Assembly (NCBI RefSeq): GCF_003316765.1
Contig: NZ_NIJF01000096.1
Location: forward strand, 15-64,014
Direction: 5' to 3'
Length of the DNA stretch: 64,000 bases
Origin: Bacillus sp. P14.5
GTDB taxonomy: Bacteria > Bacillota > Bacilli > Bacillales > Bacillaceae_B
The position numbers and the translations under genes are program-made. The notes under the pieces were generated by a model. That model saw nothing but the letters and a program-made list of their open reading frames with translations. It was not told where the DNA came from and made no database searches. Shown piece by piece: positions 36,666 to 45,935 of this stretch. The stretch's first letter is position 1. Each line of letters opens with the position of its first letter.

Positions 36666-37397
36666 TTAATCTTGTGTATTCATTGTCAATTCAACGAATA
36701 CGGACGGTCCTTCATCTTGTGCTCTGGAGATGTCCCCTTCAGTCAAGATGGTGCCATTTGAGATGATGGTTTCGCCGGATACACCTGAGATATCTTTAGT
36801 GACACGCTTGCCTTTTAACAATCCTGCCTGCTTATTTCTGATGTTTTCCAAGTCGCTTGATCCGTCTTCTTCAATATCAAGTTCGGCTTGATTTTGCGGA
36901 ATCAGGTCTTCTACAGAGTCCTTAAAACGGCCCGCTGAATCTTCTTTGACGATTAGAATATCTTTTCCGTAAGTAAGGATTTGCTCTGCTTCCAGCACCT
37001 TTTCACTTTCTTTCATTCCTACAAGAATGCCGATGATATTTCCTGTCTCATCATCCACATAGTACTCTTTCGCTTCTCCGATCAATTGGCCTTTTCTGGA
37101 CATGACCTTTGTATCATTGATGCGGATTTTCTTGTTTACCAGCGCATTTGCGATCGGAATTTCATTCAAGTCAATCACAGCATTTCCGTTTTCCACCGTG
37201 ACCGCATACTCTCCGATCCCGATTACCTTTTTAAACGGAATGGCCTTCACACTTACCTGCCAATCCTCATGCTCGATCGTCAGGAAATCAACTGATCCTT
37301 TTTCAGGATTCACAACCAGGGATTTGACACTCCCAATTTCCACTCCATCGGCGATACTGATAATCGGCAAACCTAAAATTTCATTACTTTTCTTCAT
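36666..37397 (-). CDS. PRC-barrel domain protein
   Basis: 243 residues, soluble. Two PRC-barrel modules: about residues 1-75 (KKSNEILGLPIISIADGVEIG ... SVDFLTIEHE) and 85-155 (IRINDTKVMSRKGQLIGEAKEYYVDDETGNIIG). The C-terminal stretch GKRVTKDISGVSGETIISNG resembles a small beta module. PRC barrels bind RNA or protein partners at membranes; the function here is unknown. ATG at 37397 behind AGGTG. Between the VanW-like gene and the acidic membrane protein in the pilus operon. Confidence 0.75.
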   Translation of the reverse strand: MKKSNEILGLPIISIADGVEIGSVKSLVVNPEKGSVDFLTIEHEDWQVSVKAIPFKKVIGIGEYAVTVENGNAVIDLNEIPIANALVNKKIRINDTKVMSRKGQLIGEAKEYYVDDETGNIIGILVGMKESEKVLEAEQILTYGKDILIVKEDSAGRFKDSVEDLIPQNQAELDIEEDGSSDLENIRNKQAGLLKGKRVTKDISGVSGETIISNGTILTEGDISRAQDEGPSVFVELTMNTQD

Positions 37398-37422
37398 ACT
37401 GCTGCACCTATTCCCTTCCAAT

Positions 37423-39033
37423 TTACATCATTTGTTTTAAAGTATTCTTCCATGCTATTTCTTTATAGTCATTCAATTCACTTTTCAGCACGGGATATGA
37501 AAGGAATCTTTCTTCCATTCCTTTTATGAAAGCCATCATTTTTTCGTATTCCTGAGATTCATGATAACGTTGAATTAATTGCTGTGAGATGACATAGTAA
37601 TCTCGATCATGAAGCTCAGGATGCAGGTACTGCCCTGCTAGCGCTTCAAATTCTTCAAGGGCCATCTTGTTTTTATAGTAAGCCAGTTCTTCCGCTATCG
37701 TATGGATGATCAATGTCTGCAGCTGAGCGTTCCCTTCTGGTTCCTGCCCCTGCTGTGTTTCCTCCTCGGAACTCTGATCTTCCTCACCATGGTAAGACTC
37801 CTCGATTGAATCCTCCATCTCGTCAGCTTCCAGTAATGCAGCAGGTTCGAGCTCCTCTTCTTGCTCTTCACCCTGCTCTATGGAATCCCCAGAGTGCAAG
37901 ATTTCACTTTCGACTGTCTGGATATCATCTTCTCCGGCTTCTAAAATTCCTTCTTCCAATACAGGTTCTTCTGGTTCATCTGATGATTCGATTTCTTTTG
38001 ATTCTTCGCCTTCATCCATACTTTCTTCAATTAAACTCAGCACTTCCAGACCTGACTCGTCAGCTGCTGCAGGCTTCATTAAGAATTCGGCTTCTATCTC
38101 TGTTAACTCCCCTAAAGCATGATCCCTATTTGCTTCCGGCTGGTCAGCTTCAGTGTCAGCGGTGATGTCATCCTCTAGATCGCTATATAGCTCTGAATCA
38201 TCTTTGGCTGATTCCGTATCATCAGACCCATCAATCAATAATTCAATTTCACTAAGTTCCTGATGCTCTTCAGCTCTCTCATCTGACTCCCAGTCCTCAT
38301 TCATGCCGATATGTGCTGATTCTTCTAATGACTCATCAATATCCGCCATTAGTGTTTCAACCTCATCTGTATTATGTACTGGTTCTGAATGATCCCCTTC
38401 TTCCTGCTGGATCAGCATTTCAATCTCACTTAAATCTTCATCAACAGTTTGTTCGAGAGTATCCTCTTCAAGAATGCTGTCTTCTTTATCTTCACTGTCT
38501 TGCTCGACATTTTCTTCTATTTCCGGCAAAGCAGCCTCTTCCTTTATATCGTACATGGAGCTGGCATTTTCAGTAAGCAAAGGAATTTCTTCGAGATCTT
38601 CATTGATAAATTCTGTTCTTGTATCATTCTCACTTTCTTCCAGGGCTTCTTCCTGAACAGCTTCCGGCTCTTCCAGAATGCTTTCCGGGGGTTCCTGTTC
38701 TTCCGCCACTGAGGTAAAAAGAACTTTTTCCGGCCTTTCTGTACCAACGACGGCCTCTGCGCTATTATTTCTATCCGCCAGGCCTTCTTCCGCAAGCAGC
38801 AGAGGACCAAAACGGTTTCCGATCATAACGGAGGAGACAATGACTAAAATGAATAAAATAATGGCAACCAGCCCAAGTGGATATTGGTTGGAGGCAAGCA
38901 AACCGAGAAGAGAGATCAAAAGCCCTCCCCCTGCTATCCAAACCTTTCCTTTTCTGGACATAGCGCCAGGCATGAAAAACAGGACAGGCAGCAATAAAAC
39001 AAATGCAATTAAGGCAAAAATATATTCCTCCAT
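37423..39033 (-). CDS. Acidic membrane-anchored protein of the pilus operon, unknown function
   Basis: 536 residues. Three hydrophobic segments at the N-terminus (YIFALIAFVLLLPVLFF, VWIAGGGLLISLLGLLA, GLVAIILFILVIVSSVM), then ~350 residues extremely rich in Glu/Asp and likely disordered, ending in a helical domain (TIAEELAYYKNKMALEEFEALAGQY ... QEYEKMMAFIKGMEERF) with TPR-like features. A short motif recurs in the acidic part: LSEIEMLIQQE, LSEIELLIDG, LTEIEAEFLM. First gene of the leftward pilus operon, divergent from the minor pilins. I do not recognise the family. Confidence 0.7.
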   Translation of the reverse strand: MEEYIFALIAFVLLLPVLFFMPGAMSRKGKVWIAGGGLLISLLGLLASNQYPLGLVAIILFILVIVSSVMIGNRFGPLLLAEEGLADRNNSAEAVVGTERPEKVLFTSVAEEQEPPESILEEPEAVQEEALEESENDTRTEFINEDLEEIPLLTENASSMYDIKEEAALPEIEENVEQDSEDKEDSILEEDTLEQTVDEDLSEIEMLIQQEEGDHSEPVHNTDEVETLMADIDESLEESAHIGMNEDWESDERAEEHQELSEIELLIDGSDDTESAKDDSELYSDLEDDITADTEADQPEANRDHALGELTEIEAEFLMKPAAADESGLEVLSLIEESMDEGEESKEIESSDEPEEPVLEEGILEAGEDDIQTVESEILHSGDSIEQGEEQEEELEPAALLEADEMEDSIEESYHGEEDQSSEEETQQGQEPEGNAQLQTLIIHTIAEELAYYKNKMALEEFEALAGQYLHPELHDRDYYVISQQLIQRYHESQEYEKMMAFIKGMEERFLSYPVLKSELNDYKEIAWKNTLKQMM

Positions 39034-39147
39034 CTTTTCACTCCCTTCAGAAAGTATTAATTTTCTATGAAATAAGTACTACTTCTACATTATTCGACTC
39101 TTAGTTATTGTATAATAAACTTAGGCATTTTGAAAGAAGGTGACGGA
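39034..39147. promoter_or_regulatory. Divergent promoter region of the two pilus transcription units
   Basis: 113 bases separate the acidic-protein gene (leftward operon) from the PilV-like gene (rightward). A TATAAT at 39111-39116 on the plus strand is 31 bases before the ATG at 39148; a matching -35 is not obvious. Regulation of the whole pilus locus probably acts here. Confidence 0.4.
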
Positions 39148-39665
39148 ATGAAACTGTCAAATATCTTCAGAAATAACCAAGGTTTGACACTTATTGAGGT
39201 TTTAGTCTCAGTTACGATACTAAGCACTGTTCTATTAGTCTTTTTAAATTTTTCTTTCAGGCAGGTACATATACAAATATGAATCAAAAGAAGACAGTGG
39301 CCGTCAACGTTGCCAGGAACGCATTGATGCACATGGAAAGCCAGAGTTTTCTTGAAGTTAAAAGAGAGTTTTCCGAAGTTAATGAAGGTACTGCGTCTCC
39401 AGAGGATCAATTTTTAGAGCTGAATCTGTGTGAGAATGGTTATAAGACCTTCAGACCCGGTGAGAATAGACCTGAGGGTTGTAACAATATTCCTATCAAC
39501 GGGACTTTCTATGAAGTAACCATAAAGTCCAAAGAAGTTTCTCCTTCCCAAGAGGAAGAGTTGAATTACTATATACCGATCTCGGCAGAAGTGAGGTGGA
39601 CGGCAAATGATAAAGACTTCGATACAAAAGTTGACGGAACGGTTAAAAGCGAAGACATCCGATGA
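39148..39665 (+). CDS. PilV-like minor prepilin, frameshifted
   Basis: ATG at 39148 behind GAAGGTGACGG. Leader MKLSNIFRNNQG, then LTLIEVLVSVTILSTVLLVF with Glu5. The frame stops at 39280; the continuation (AGTYTNMNQKKTVAVNVARNALMHME ... TVKSEDIR) is in the next frame. One extra T in the T5 run at 39249-39253 joins them as VFLNFFFQAGTYTN, total about 172 residues. The C-terminal region has two Cys (LNLCENGYK, PEGCNNIPI). First of three rightward minor pilins. As sequenced only the hydrophobic helix could be made. Confidence 0.8.
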
Positions 39666-40239
39666 AGAAGGCTTCACACTCATTGAGCTGCTTCTCACTT
39701 TAGCGATATCGGCAATCCTGCTTCCCGTCATATATGGAACCTTTTTGACAGGATATAAGATTTATGAAAAGGTCAGCATTGAGGGTCAGCTAAGGGAAGA
39801 TGCCGACTATGTTTCCGCCATGCTGATGAATTCTCTTTATTCAACTCCGTTTGACTATGTGGACGAATGCGAAGATGAAGATAACTGCCTTATCTTCGTC
39901 GATAATATTGAAACAGCCCGCAACAACTATAATCCAGAAGTCATAGACCAGGATAAAAAGAGGGACGAAGAAGATATAGATTCATTTAAAATTAAATTAG
40001 TAGAGAAAAATGGGAAACACGTTTGGGAAACAGCGGCCGGTACAATCGACACCCCTTCTGATTTTCGCGGCTCCTCCATCAGTTTTGCTTGTTCAAATCC
40101 CCACCAGGACGATTTTGATGATGATGACACCAAGGAAGAAAAGTGTACCAATGCCATTATTGAGCTGGATTTTTCCATAGCACATGAAAATGTGGACCGA
40201 AATGAACAGCTCAATCTTGAAAGCCAATTCGGGTTTTAA
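39607..40239 (+). CDS. PilW-like minor prepilin
   Basis: 210 residues. Leader MIKTSIQKLTERLKAKTSDEEG, mature FTLIELLLTLAISAILLPVIYG with Glu5, then GYKIYEKVSIEGQLREDADYVSAMLMN as in PilW/PulJ-type proteins, a Cys-containing acidic domain (DECEDEDNCLIF) and FACSNPHQDDF ... KCTNAIIEL. ATG at 39607 has GAGGTGG seven bases upstream and overlaps the PilV-like gene by 59 bases, suggesting tight coupling. Confidence 0.85.
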   Translation: MIKTSIQKLTERLKAKTSDEEGFTLIELLLTLAISAILLPVIYGTFLTGYKIYEKVSIEGQLREDADYVSAMLMNSLYSTPFDYVDECEDEDNCLIFVDNIETARNNYNPEVIDQDKKRDEEDIDSFKIKLVEKNGKHVWETAAGTIDTPSDFRGSSISFACSNPHQDDFDDDDTKEEKCTNAIIELDFSIAHENVDRNEQLNLESQFGF

Positions 40240-40365
40240 AAAAGATTTCTCACTAAACTTTGCTGTTTTCTGATGTCGAGAATAACGCCATAATTCACCA
40301 TAATTTTTTACTAGTATCCAAGAAAGAAACCGTTATATTAAATGGCACAAAAAGGAGGGATACGC

Positions 40366-42354
40366 ATGGTAACCAATGAGAAGGGAAATACGCTGATCAC
40401 TGTCATGATCACTTCACTTGTTGTCATCACAATCGGGATGGCGATTCTATCTGCATCCATCGGAGGGGCCAAGAGAACCGAAGTAAGGGAAACGGATATC
40501 GACATTACCTACGATGGGTTAAGACTAGTCGACGAGATGACAGCCGACCTCTCTACCCGCTTGGCACATAATACTTTCAAAATAGAAAATTTATCTGCCT
40601 CAGACTTAAGCGCAAAACTGACAGCCTACTTCACTACTCAGTCAACTTCTTCCCAATTCGGAGACAGCATTTCTTGTGTCAATGTCGTCGATGTGACAGG
40701 AAGCAGCCCGAAGTATCTAATAGCCGGGACGGAAAATCAGTGCCTCGGCAGCGGTCTGGCGGATCTTGAAACCTTTAACATCGACACCTCGGTTCAGCTG
40801 ACGAGAGTCCTGGATTTTGTGGTATCGGTCAATACACCGGATGACCAGCAGGGAATGGTAAACAGAACCGTGCGGAAAAGAGTCATCCTGTCGCCGCTGC
40901 CCGGATTCCTCAAATATGCTGCAGGTGCAGGTAACCAAACCATCCTTAATGGTTCTCCAAATATTGCAGGAAACGTATTCGGAAAAGAAATAATCATAGA
41001 TAAGAACGCACATTACCAATTAACAAGCGGAGACCAGGAAGAAATCGAGACTCCCTATTCCTCTATTTTTGGGGACATCTATATAAATTCTTCTGAATCC
41101 GATTATACGGCCGTCATGGACTACCTGACAGCAGATAAGTTTTACCACCAGCAGCTGCCTCAGCTTAAGAATGACAGCCAGTTTGTCTCTGTGAATTTTG
41201 AGAAAACCTTCACAGACAGAATCAAGGAAATTCAACAAGATCAAGGGTTTGCTCAAAGTCAGACTTTAGATGAGCTTTCTCTCCAGTTAGAACAAGCCAT
41301 CAAGAGCGAATATACCTTTAATCTAAGCGATCTTCCAGGCGTATTGACAAGTCCTCTGGGTGAAGCCGCAAGCGGACTGGATTCCCTGCTGGGAGAAGAT
41401 ATAGCCAATGAGGTAAACACCCTTGGCTATAAATTGATCGACACCAGCGTATCATCGACCATTAGAGTTCCAGGTGACCTTGTCATATCCAGTGTAACTT
41501 CAGCTCTCAACTTTCCCGAAAAAATTGTTGCGGATGGGGATATCTATATCATTGGAAATAAATCCATTACCCTGAATGATATTATCTCTACCGGAGATAT
41601 ACATTTGATCAACCTGGATGGAGAAATCAATGTGAAAGGAAATATCCTTTCAGCAGGGGAGATCAACATCCAGTCTAACAATGGGTTTACATTTAAAAAT
41701 GACAATGAAACTCCTGGATATATGCTGGCTGGAAAAGCACTGACAATTGAATCCCTTGACAGCAAATCGACCATTATCGGCAACCTGGTTGCAGGAGAAA
41801 ACCTTTTAATTCAAGGCAACAGTAATGAAGGAGATCAGCCTGAAGATGATGAAGTGGTTTTTGATTCTGTCATATACAGCAAAGGGGAAGCCTTCATCTC
41901 AAACTTGAATATCTTAGGAAACGTGGATGAGAATATCACAAAACAGCTCATCCTTCTCTCCGGCGGCAAGCTGACTATGACCAGGATGAATGAGTATAAA
42001 AACTTTGTACCAAGTGACGAAGCTGAGAACTATGAAGGCAAAATTTCTGATGAAACTGTTCAGCCTTTAAAAGCATTCTTCTATACAGATCAGGATGCTG
42101 AACTTTATGGTGTCGGTTCTCTCTTTCACATTGACGGCGGAGTCTTTGCGAACGATACTCTGACGATTAATGCCATTCGAGGGGACATTACCAGTATCCA
42201 GGACGCCGACCTTTATTCAACTAATATTGATCAGGATAATCATTACTCCCGCTTCAACATCAATTACAACCGTGATATCCTGCTGCAAAAAATAGATGCC
42301 CTGCCGAAGACAGAATTTTTGTCATTGTTCAGTGATGAAGTTTCAGTTCAGTAA
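40366..42354 (+). CDS. Large PilX-like minor prepilin with repetitive beta domain
   Basis: 662 residues. Class III-like leader MVTNEKG, then NTLITVMITSLVVITIGMAI; mature position 5 is Thr instead of Glu, as in tip pseudopilins of the GspK/PilX group. The C-terminal half is built of short beta-rich repeats (ADGDIYIIGNKSITLNDII, STGDIHLINLDGEINVKGNI, SAGEINIQSNNGFTFKN, VAGENLLIQGNS) resembling a beta-helix or bactofilin-like fold. ATG at 40366 behind AAAGGAGGG. It ends the rightward minor-pilin set and is followed by a terminator. A pilus-tip position is inference. Confidence 0.8.
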   Translation: MVTNEKGNTLITVMITSLVVITIGMAILSASIGGAKRTEVRETDIDITYDGLRLVDEMTADLSTRLAHNTFKIENLSASDLSAKLTAYFTTQSTSSQFGDSISCVNVVDVTGSSPKYLIAGTENQCLGSGLADLETFNIDTSVQLTRVLDFVVSVNTPDDQQGMVNRTVRKRVILSPLPGFLKYAAGAGNQTILNGSPNIAGNVFGKEIIIDKNAHYQLTSGDQEEIETPYSSIFGDIYINSSESDYTAVMDYLTADKFYHQQLPQLKNDSQFVSVNFEKTFTDRIKEIQQDQGFAQSQTLDELSLQLEQAIKSEYTFNLSDLPGVLTSPLGEAASGLDSLLGEDIANEVNTLGYKLIDTSVSSTIRVPGDLVISSVTSALNFPEKIVADGDIYIIGNKSITLNDIISTGDIHLINLDGEINVKGNILSAGEINIQSNNGFTFKNDNETPGYMLAGKALTIESLDSKSTIIGNLVAGENLLIQGNSNEGDQPEDDEVVFDSVIYSKGEAFISNLNILGNVDENITKQLILLSGGKLTMTRMNEYKNFVPSDEAENYEGKISDETVQPLKAFFYTDQDAELYGVGSLFHIDGGVFANDTLTINAIRGDITSIQDADLYSTNIDQDNHYSRFNINYNRDILLQKIDALPKTEFLSLFSDEVSVQ

Positions 42355-42402
42355 AAAGGATACAGGTTATGTTGTTAAGCAGAAAAAACAAATGGCATTA
42401 TG

Positions 42403-42434
42403 AAAAACCGTCCATGCTTTGGACGGTTTTTGTT
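42403..42434 (+). terminator. Terminator after the PilX-like gene
   Basis: AAAAACCGTCC-ATGCTTT-GGACGGTTTTT, an 11-bp perfect stem with T tail. Confidence 0.9.
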
Positions 42435-42606
42435 TACTAGTGAAAGGTTTACTGGTTAGCGTACCGTGACATCTGTGGTACAAATCAATACCAGCCCTCT
42501 TCCTGATGAGGGGCATTAACATACTGATGTAAACTCAGTACATTTTTTTTAAATAGTATTTTCAATACGCTCTTTTTGCAAAGATTGTGGAGATTGAGAA
42601 GTAATG

Positions 42607-42628
42607 GATTTCCGCTCCAATCCTTCTA
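42607..42628 (+). repeat. Collapsed remnant of the GC-rich interspersed repeat
   Basis: Only GGATTTCCGCTCC fused to AATCCTTCTAC remains. That is what recombination between the direct repeats TTCCGCTCCA at both ends of a full copy would leave. Surrounding bases 42435-42715 hold nothing else I recognise. Confidence 0.65.
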
Positions 42629-42714
42629 CATAAAGGGGGATTAAGGTAAAACGCATTTTAAAGCAATATTTTTTTAGAAACACCTATAGAATAGATTGTA
42701 TTTGCATGAAATTT

Positions 42715-42886
42715 TACTTTCGGAAAAATCCCTAGAGCAAGAATCTCCCATGGTTACTAAGGTTTTTCTCTCTAAAGGGGGGGAACAGCTATTCTCTTCT
42801 TGCTTACCAGAAAATTTTCGTTAATAATTTCGGAACCATACAAGGTTCATAAAAAATAGCAACAAAGTTTACAAAAAGAGCCTTTC
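42715..42886 (+). repeat. Interspersed ~185-bp repeat, copy C
   Basis: CTTTCGGAAAAATCCC, GGGGAACAGCT with TTCTTGCTTACCAG, and AGCAACAAAGTTTAC with AAAAGAGCC follow in the same order and spacing as copy A. Here the second arm GGATTTTTCC is eroded. Confidence 0.82.
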
Positions 42887-42892
42887 AAAGAG

Positions 42893-42928
42893 AAAAAACG
42901 GCGGGATCAATATGATCCTGCCGCTTTT
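42893..42928 (-). terminator. Terminator after the vWA gene
   Basis: Minus strand CGGCAGGATCA-TAT-TGATCCCGCCG followed by six T residues. Confidence 0.85.
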
Positions 42929-42989
42929 CCATTAAGGCTTTAGTTTCTCAATGTCTGTTTTAGAAGCCATTGATTGACCGCTTTTTGGT

Positions 42990-45781
42990 TTACCATCTTC
43001 CATCAATATACGGATTATCATCCCCGCCTTCTTCAGGCGTAACCACTTCAAACACTGCTGAATCGGTTATAGAATTGTCCTCATCCGCTGTGACCGTAAC
43101 TGTAGTAAAGCCGAGTTCTTCTGTCCTGATATACCACTTTCCGTCCTTTTCTACAGCTTCAATTGCCGGTGCAGAAGACACTGTTTCCGCCAATTCTTTA
43201 TTCGTGGCATTAGATGGGTTGAAAATCAGGAAAGCTTCAATCGGTATATCCTTATCATTTAAAGGAAGATTGATTTTCGCCTGCTTGAAGCGGACTTCTT
43301 CCAATGCGACATAAGGATCGATCACCGTGACTGGGACAATAACCCTTACTCCTGAACCATCATTCGCTTCTATTACGAGTGAGTCTTCTCCAGGCTCAAC
43401 CCCCAGTATCCTGTGATTGCCTTGTCCGTCACCAGAATAGCTGGCTACTTTTCCATTGTCCTCTTGAAGACTTATTGTAACGCTTTTATCGGATGCATCC
43501 AATGGAAGTACTTCAATTTGGAATGAAATGGATTCACCCGCGTATACTTCAATCGGGTTAGGTGAAACATTTATTTCACTAACCTTTTTAACAATGACGA
43601 TTTTCTTTGTGACCGGCTGCTGGTTAAGTGTGAAGCCGCCTTCTGTTTTTACCTGTATCTCTACATTGCCAATCGAATCTGCAGGAATTGGAACAGATTC
43701 TTCCGGCAGGAATTTTTTCCATCCGCTTTCTGTTTGTCCTGTTATGGTCTTGTAGTAATATACAACATCTTCTCCGCCTACCCGTTTACTTATCTTAAAA
43801 GAGGCAGGACCAGTGGTCTCTTCATTATTTGCAAGTTTTTTTCCAGTATTGGTTTCAAATACATCAAAGTCAGCTTTTAGATAAACATCCTTGAACGAAT
43901 CGTCACTGAAGTGCACTCTGATTGTATTACCGCTTATCAATTCAAGCCCTTTGACCGGAAGTGATTTTGGCGTGGCTTCTGCCTGAACTTCATTGGTGGA
44001 GTCCTTTTTCTTTGTCAGTTTGCCTGTATGATCACCAATATAGGTTGTGTCATCTGCCATGCCTTCCAGAATGACCTGAAGGCCGATATAACCTGAATGT
44101 GAAGTTAGTGTATGGCTCTGACTGCTGAAGTTCGTATCCTCATAATGGATTGTAGCCCTTGGCATTTTTACTAATGACATGGCAAAATCCGCTTGAAGAA
44201 TGGCTTTCAGGTTCAGCTTGGCCGGATTGAATTGGCCGCCGGTATAATTAACTTCTCTTCCTAACCTGATTTCTATAACTTTTTGCCCATTGAGGGTCTT
44301 TGCCTGTACAGATGCTCCCGTCAGCGACCCGTTGATAGACGTCTGCAGCTGCTGGCTCTTCAGGCTGATTCCCTCAGGCAGCGGCTGAACAATACGGATG
44401 TTTCTCATGGTACCTGTCCGGTTTGATTGAAGGACGCCGGATGGAGTCAAATCATACTCGATTGATAACTCGTTATGTCCATTATTCTGCATTCCCATTT
44501 TCACAAGGTTTTCCGGAGCATGGTGCTGATTTCCATTAATCTTTACAACGCTCTCGAATATCGGTGCTGCTTCATCCACGATATTGATCGTCACGTTCTT
44601 ATGCGTTACAGCCGGCATCGTGTTGCCGTCAAAATCCTTATGAATGAGTTTAATATTATCAAATACATATTGACCTCTTTCAGTAAATTGCAGCGGCAGG
44701 CTCAGCTGCATGTTTCCAGGAGTTGGAGCCCCGCCAATCGGATAAGTGAAGTTGTACTTCATATGCACTACATTATTTTTGATGTAGGCATCTGAATTCG
44801 GTGCAAGCTTTACTTTTCCGTTAAACTTACTGAGATCGATCTGTATCTCCCCGTCAACGGAAGGCGAGTTAAATTCTTTGGAAATATCCGTAAAAACGTT
44901 AGCAAGGCTGTTCGGATTTGCCTGAATGGCTCTTCCGCCTGTTTTATTCGACATGGTTTCCAGTAATTGATAGTTCACTTCTCCTGGCTGTGCAAAAGCG
45001 ACACTGAACATGGTTACATCGTTTCGCCCAAGCTTTTCAGCAGATAAGACTGCATGATCCTGAATGATGTTTTGTACTCTATTGTAATCTTCATATCTGT
45101 TGCCAATCATAGCTGTAGTACCATCACTATATAACGTATAGTCTTTATTTTGATATTTAAGAGAAGTAGGTTCTCCATCTGTCAGGAAAATAATATAGCG
45201 CTTGGAATCCCTCATGCCGGAAAACTTCGACAAGGCGTAATCAAGGGACTGGGTGTAATTCGTTCCGCCTTCACTGAAATCATATTCACTTAAACAAAAG
45301 AAAAACATTTAGAATAATCCAAATTTTCCGCTATGCTCTTTATATTGCTTATCCCTTCCGCTGGTTCGACTCTTCGATTGCCTAAAGACTTATAACTCAC
45401 ATCACTATCAAAAGGAACAAAATAATATTTATCGTCACTTTGCTTGTTCTGCTCAAAGAATTTAAGAGATTCCTTCAATGCACTTTCAGCACTGGTTGCT
45501 TTTTTGACGCCGCCATATGTATCTTTCATAGAACCCGAAGTATCGTGAACGAACACGACATCAATCGGTTTTCTCTCTTCATTGGTGGCTTGTCCCCTCG
45601 GCGTCAGTTCAATATCGAGCCGGCCCTGGGCGTCTCCATTCTGGGGCTTCACATATTCACTTGCACTGGGCTGTACGGAAAATTCAATTGAAGGCTGTCC
45701 TGATGCATCTGCTAAGGAGGTATGTATCATGAAACTGAATATAATTGTAAAAATGACTGCTGCAGAAAACCTCTTTTTCAA
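42990..45781 (-). CDS. Secreted von Willebrand A protein with Ig-like repeats, frameshifted
   Basis: About 930 residues when joined. Sec signal peptide (KRFSAAVIFTIIFSFMIHTSLADA), vWA domain with MIDAS motif DTSGSM (residues 80-85) and EGGTNYTQSLDYALSKF ... IIFLTDGEPTSL, long beta-rich middle, then a bacterial Ig-like domain (INVSPNPIEVYAGESISFQIEVLPLDAS) and TVTVTADEDNS. No LPXTG or membrane anchor at the end (NPYIDGRW). The frame breaks in the A5/T5 run at 45301-45305; one extra T gives DYSKCFFFCLSEYDFSEGG. TTG start at 45781 behind GGAGGGAAGG. vWA proteins commonly bind surfaces or cap pili; location next to minor pilins suggests a pilus-associated adhesin. Confidence 0.8.
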
Positions 45782-45910
45782 ATCCTTCCCTCCTCTTTGT
45801 CAGTTATTGTCATTATTTCTCGTGAAATTACTACTTATCTACTATTATAGCAACCTATTCCCTCTTTACATAGACCAAAGTACTAGATTCCATAAAAATT
45901 TACACATTAG

Positions 45911-45935
45911 AAAAACCCCGCAAAAAAACGGGGTC
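45911..45935 (-). terminator. Terminator after the diguanylate cyclase gene
   Basis: Minus strand ACCCCG-TTTTTTTG-CGGGGT then TTTTT, touching the stop codon. Confidence 0.75.
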
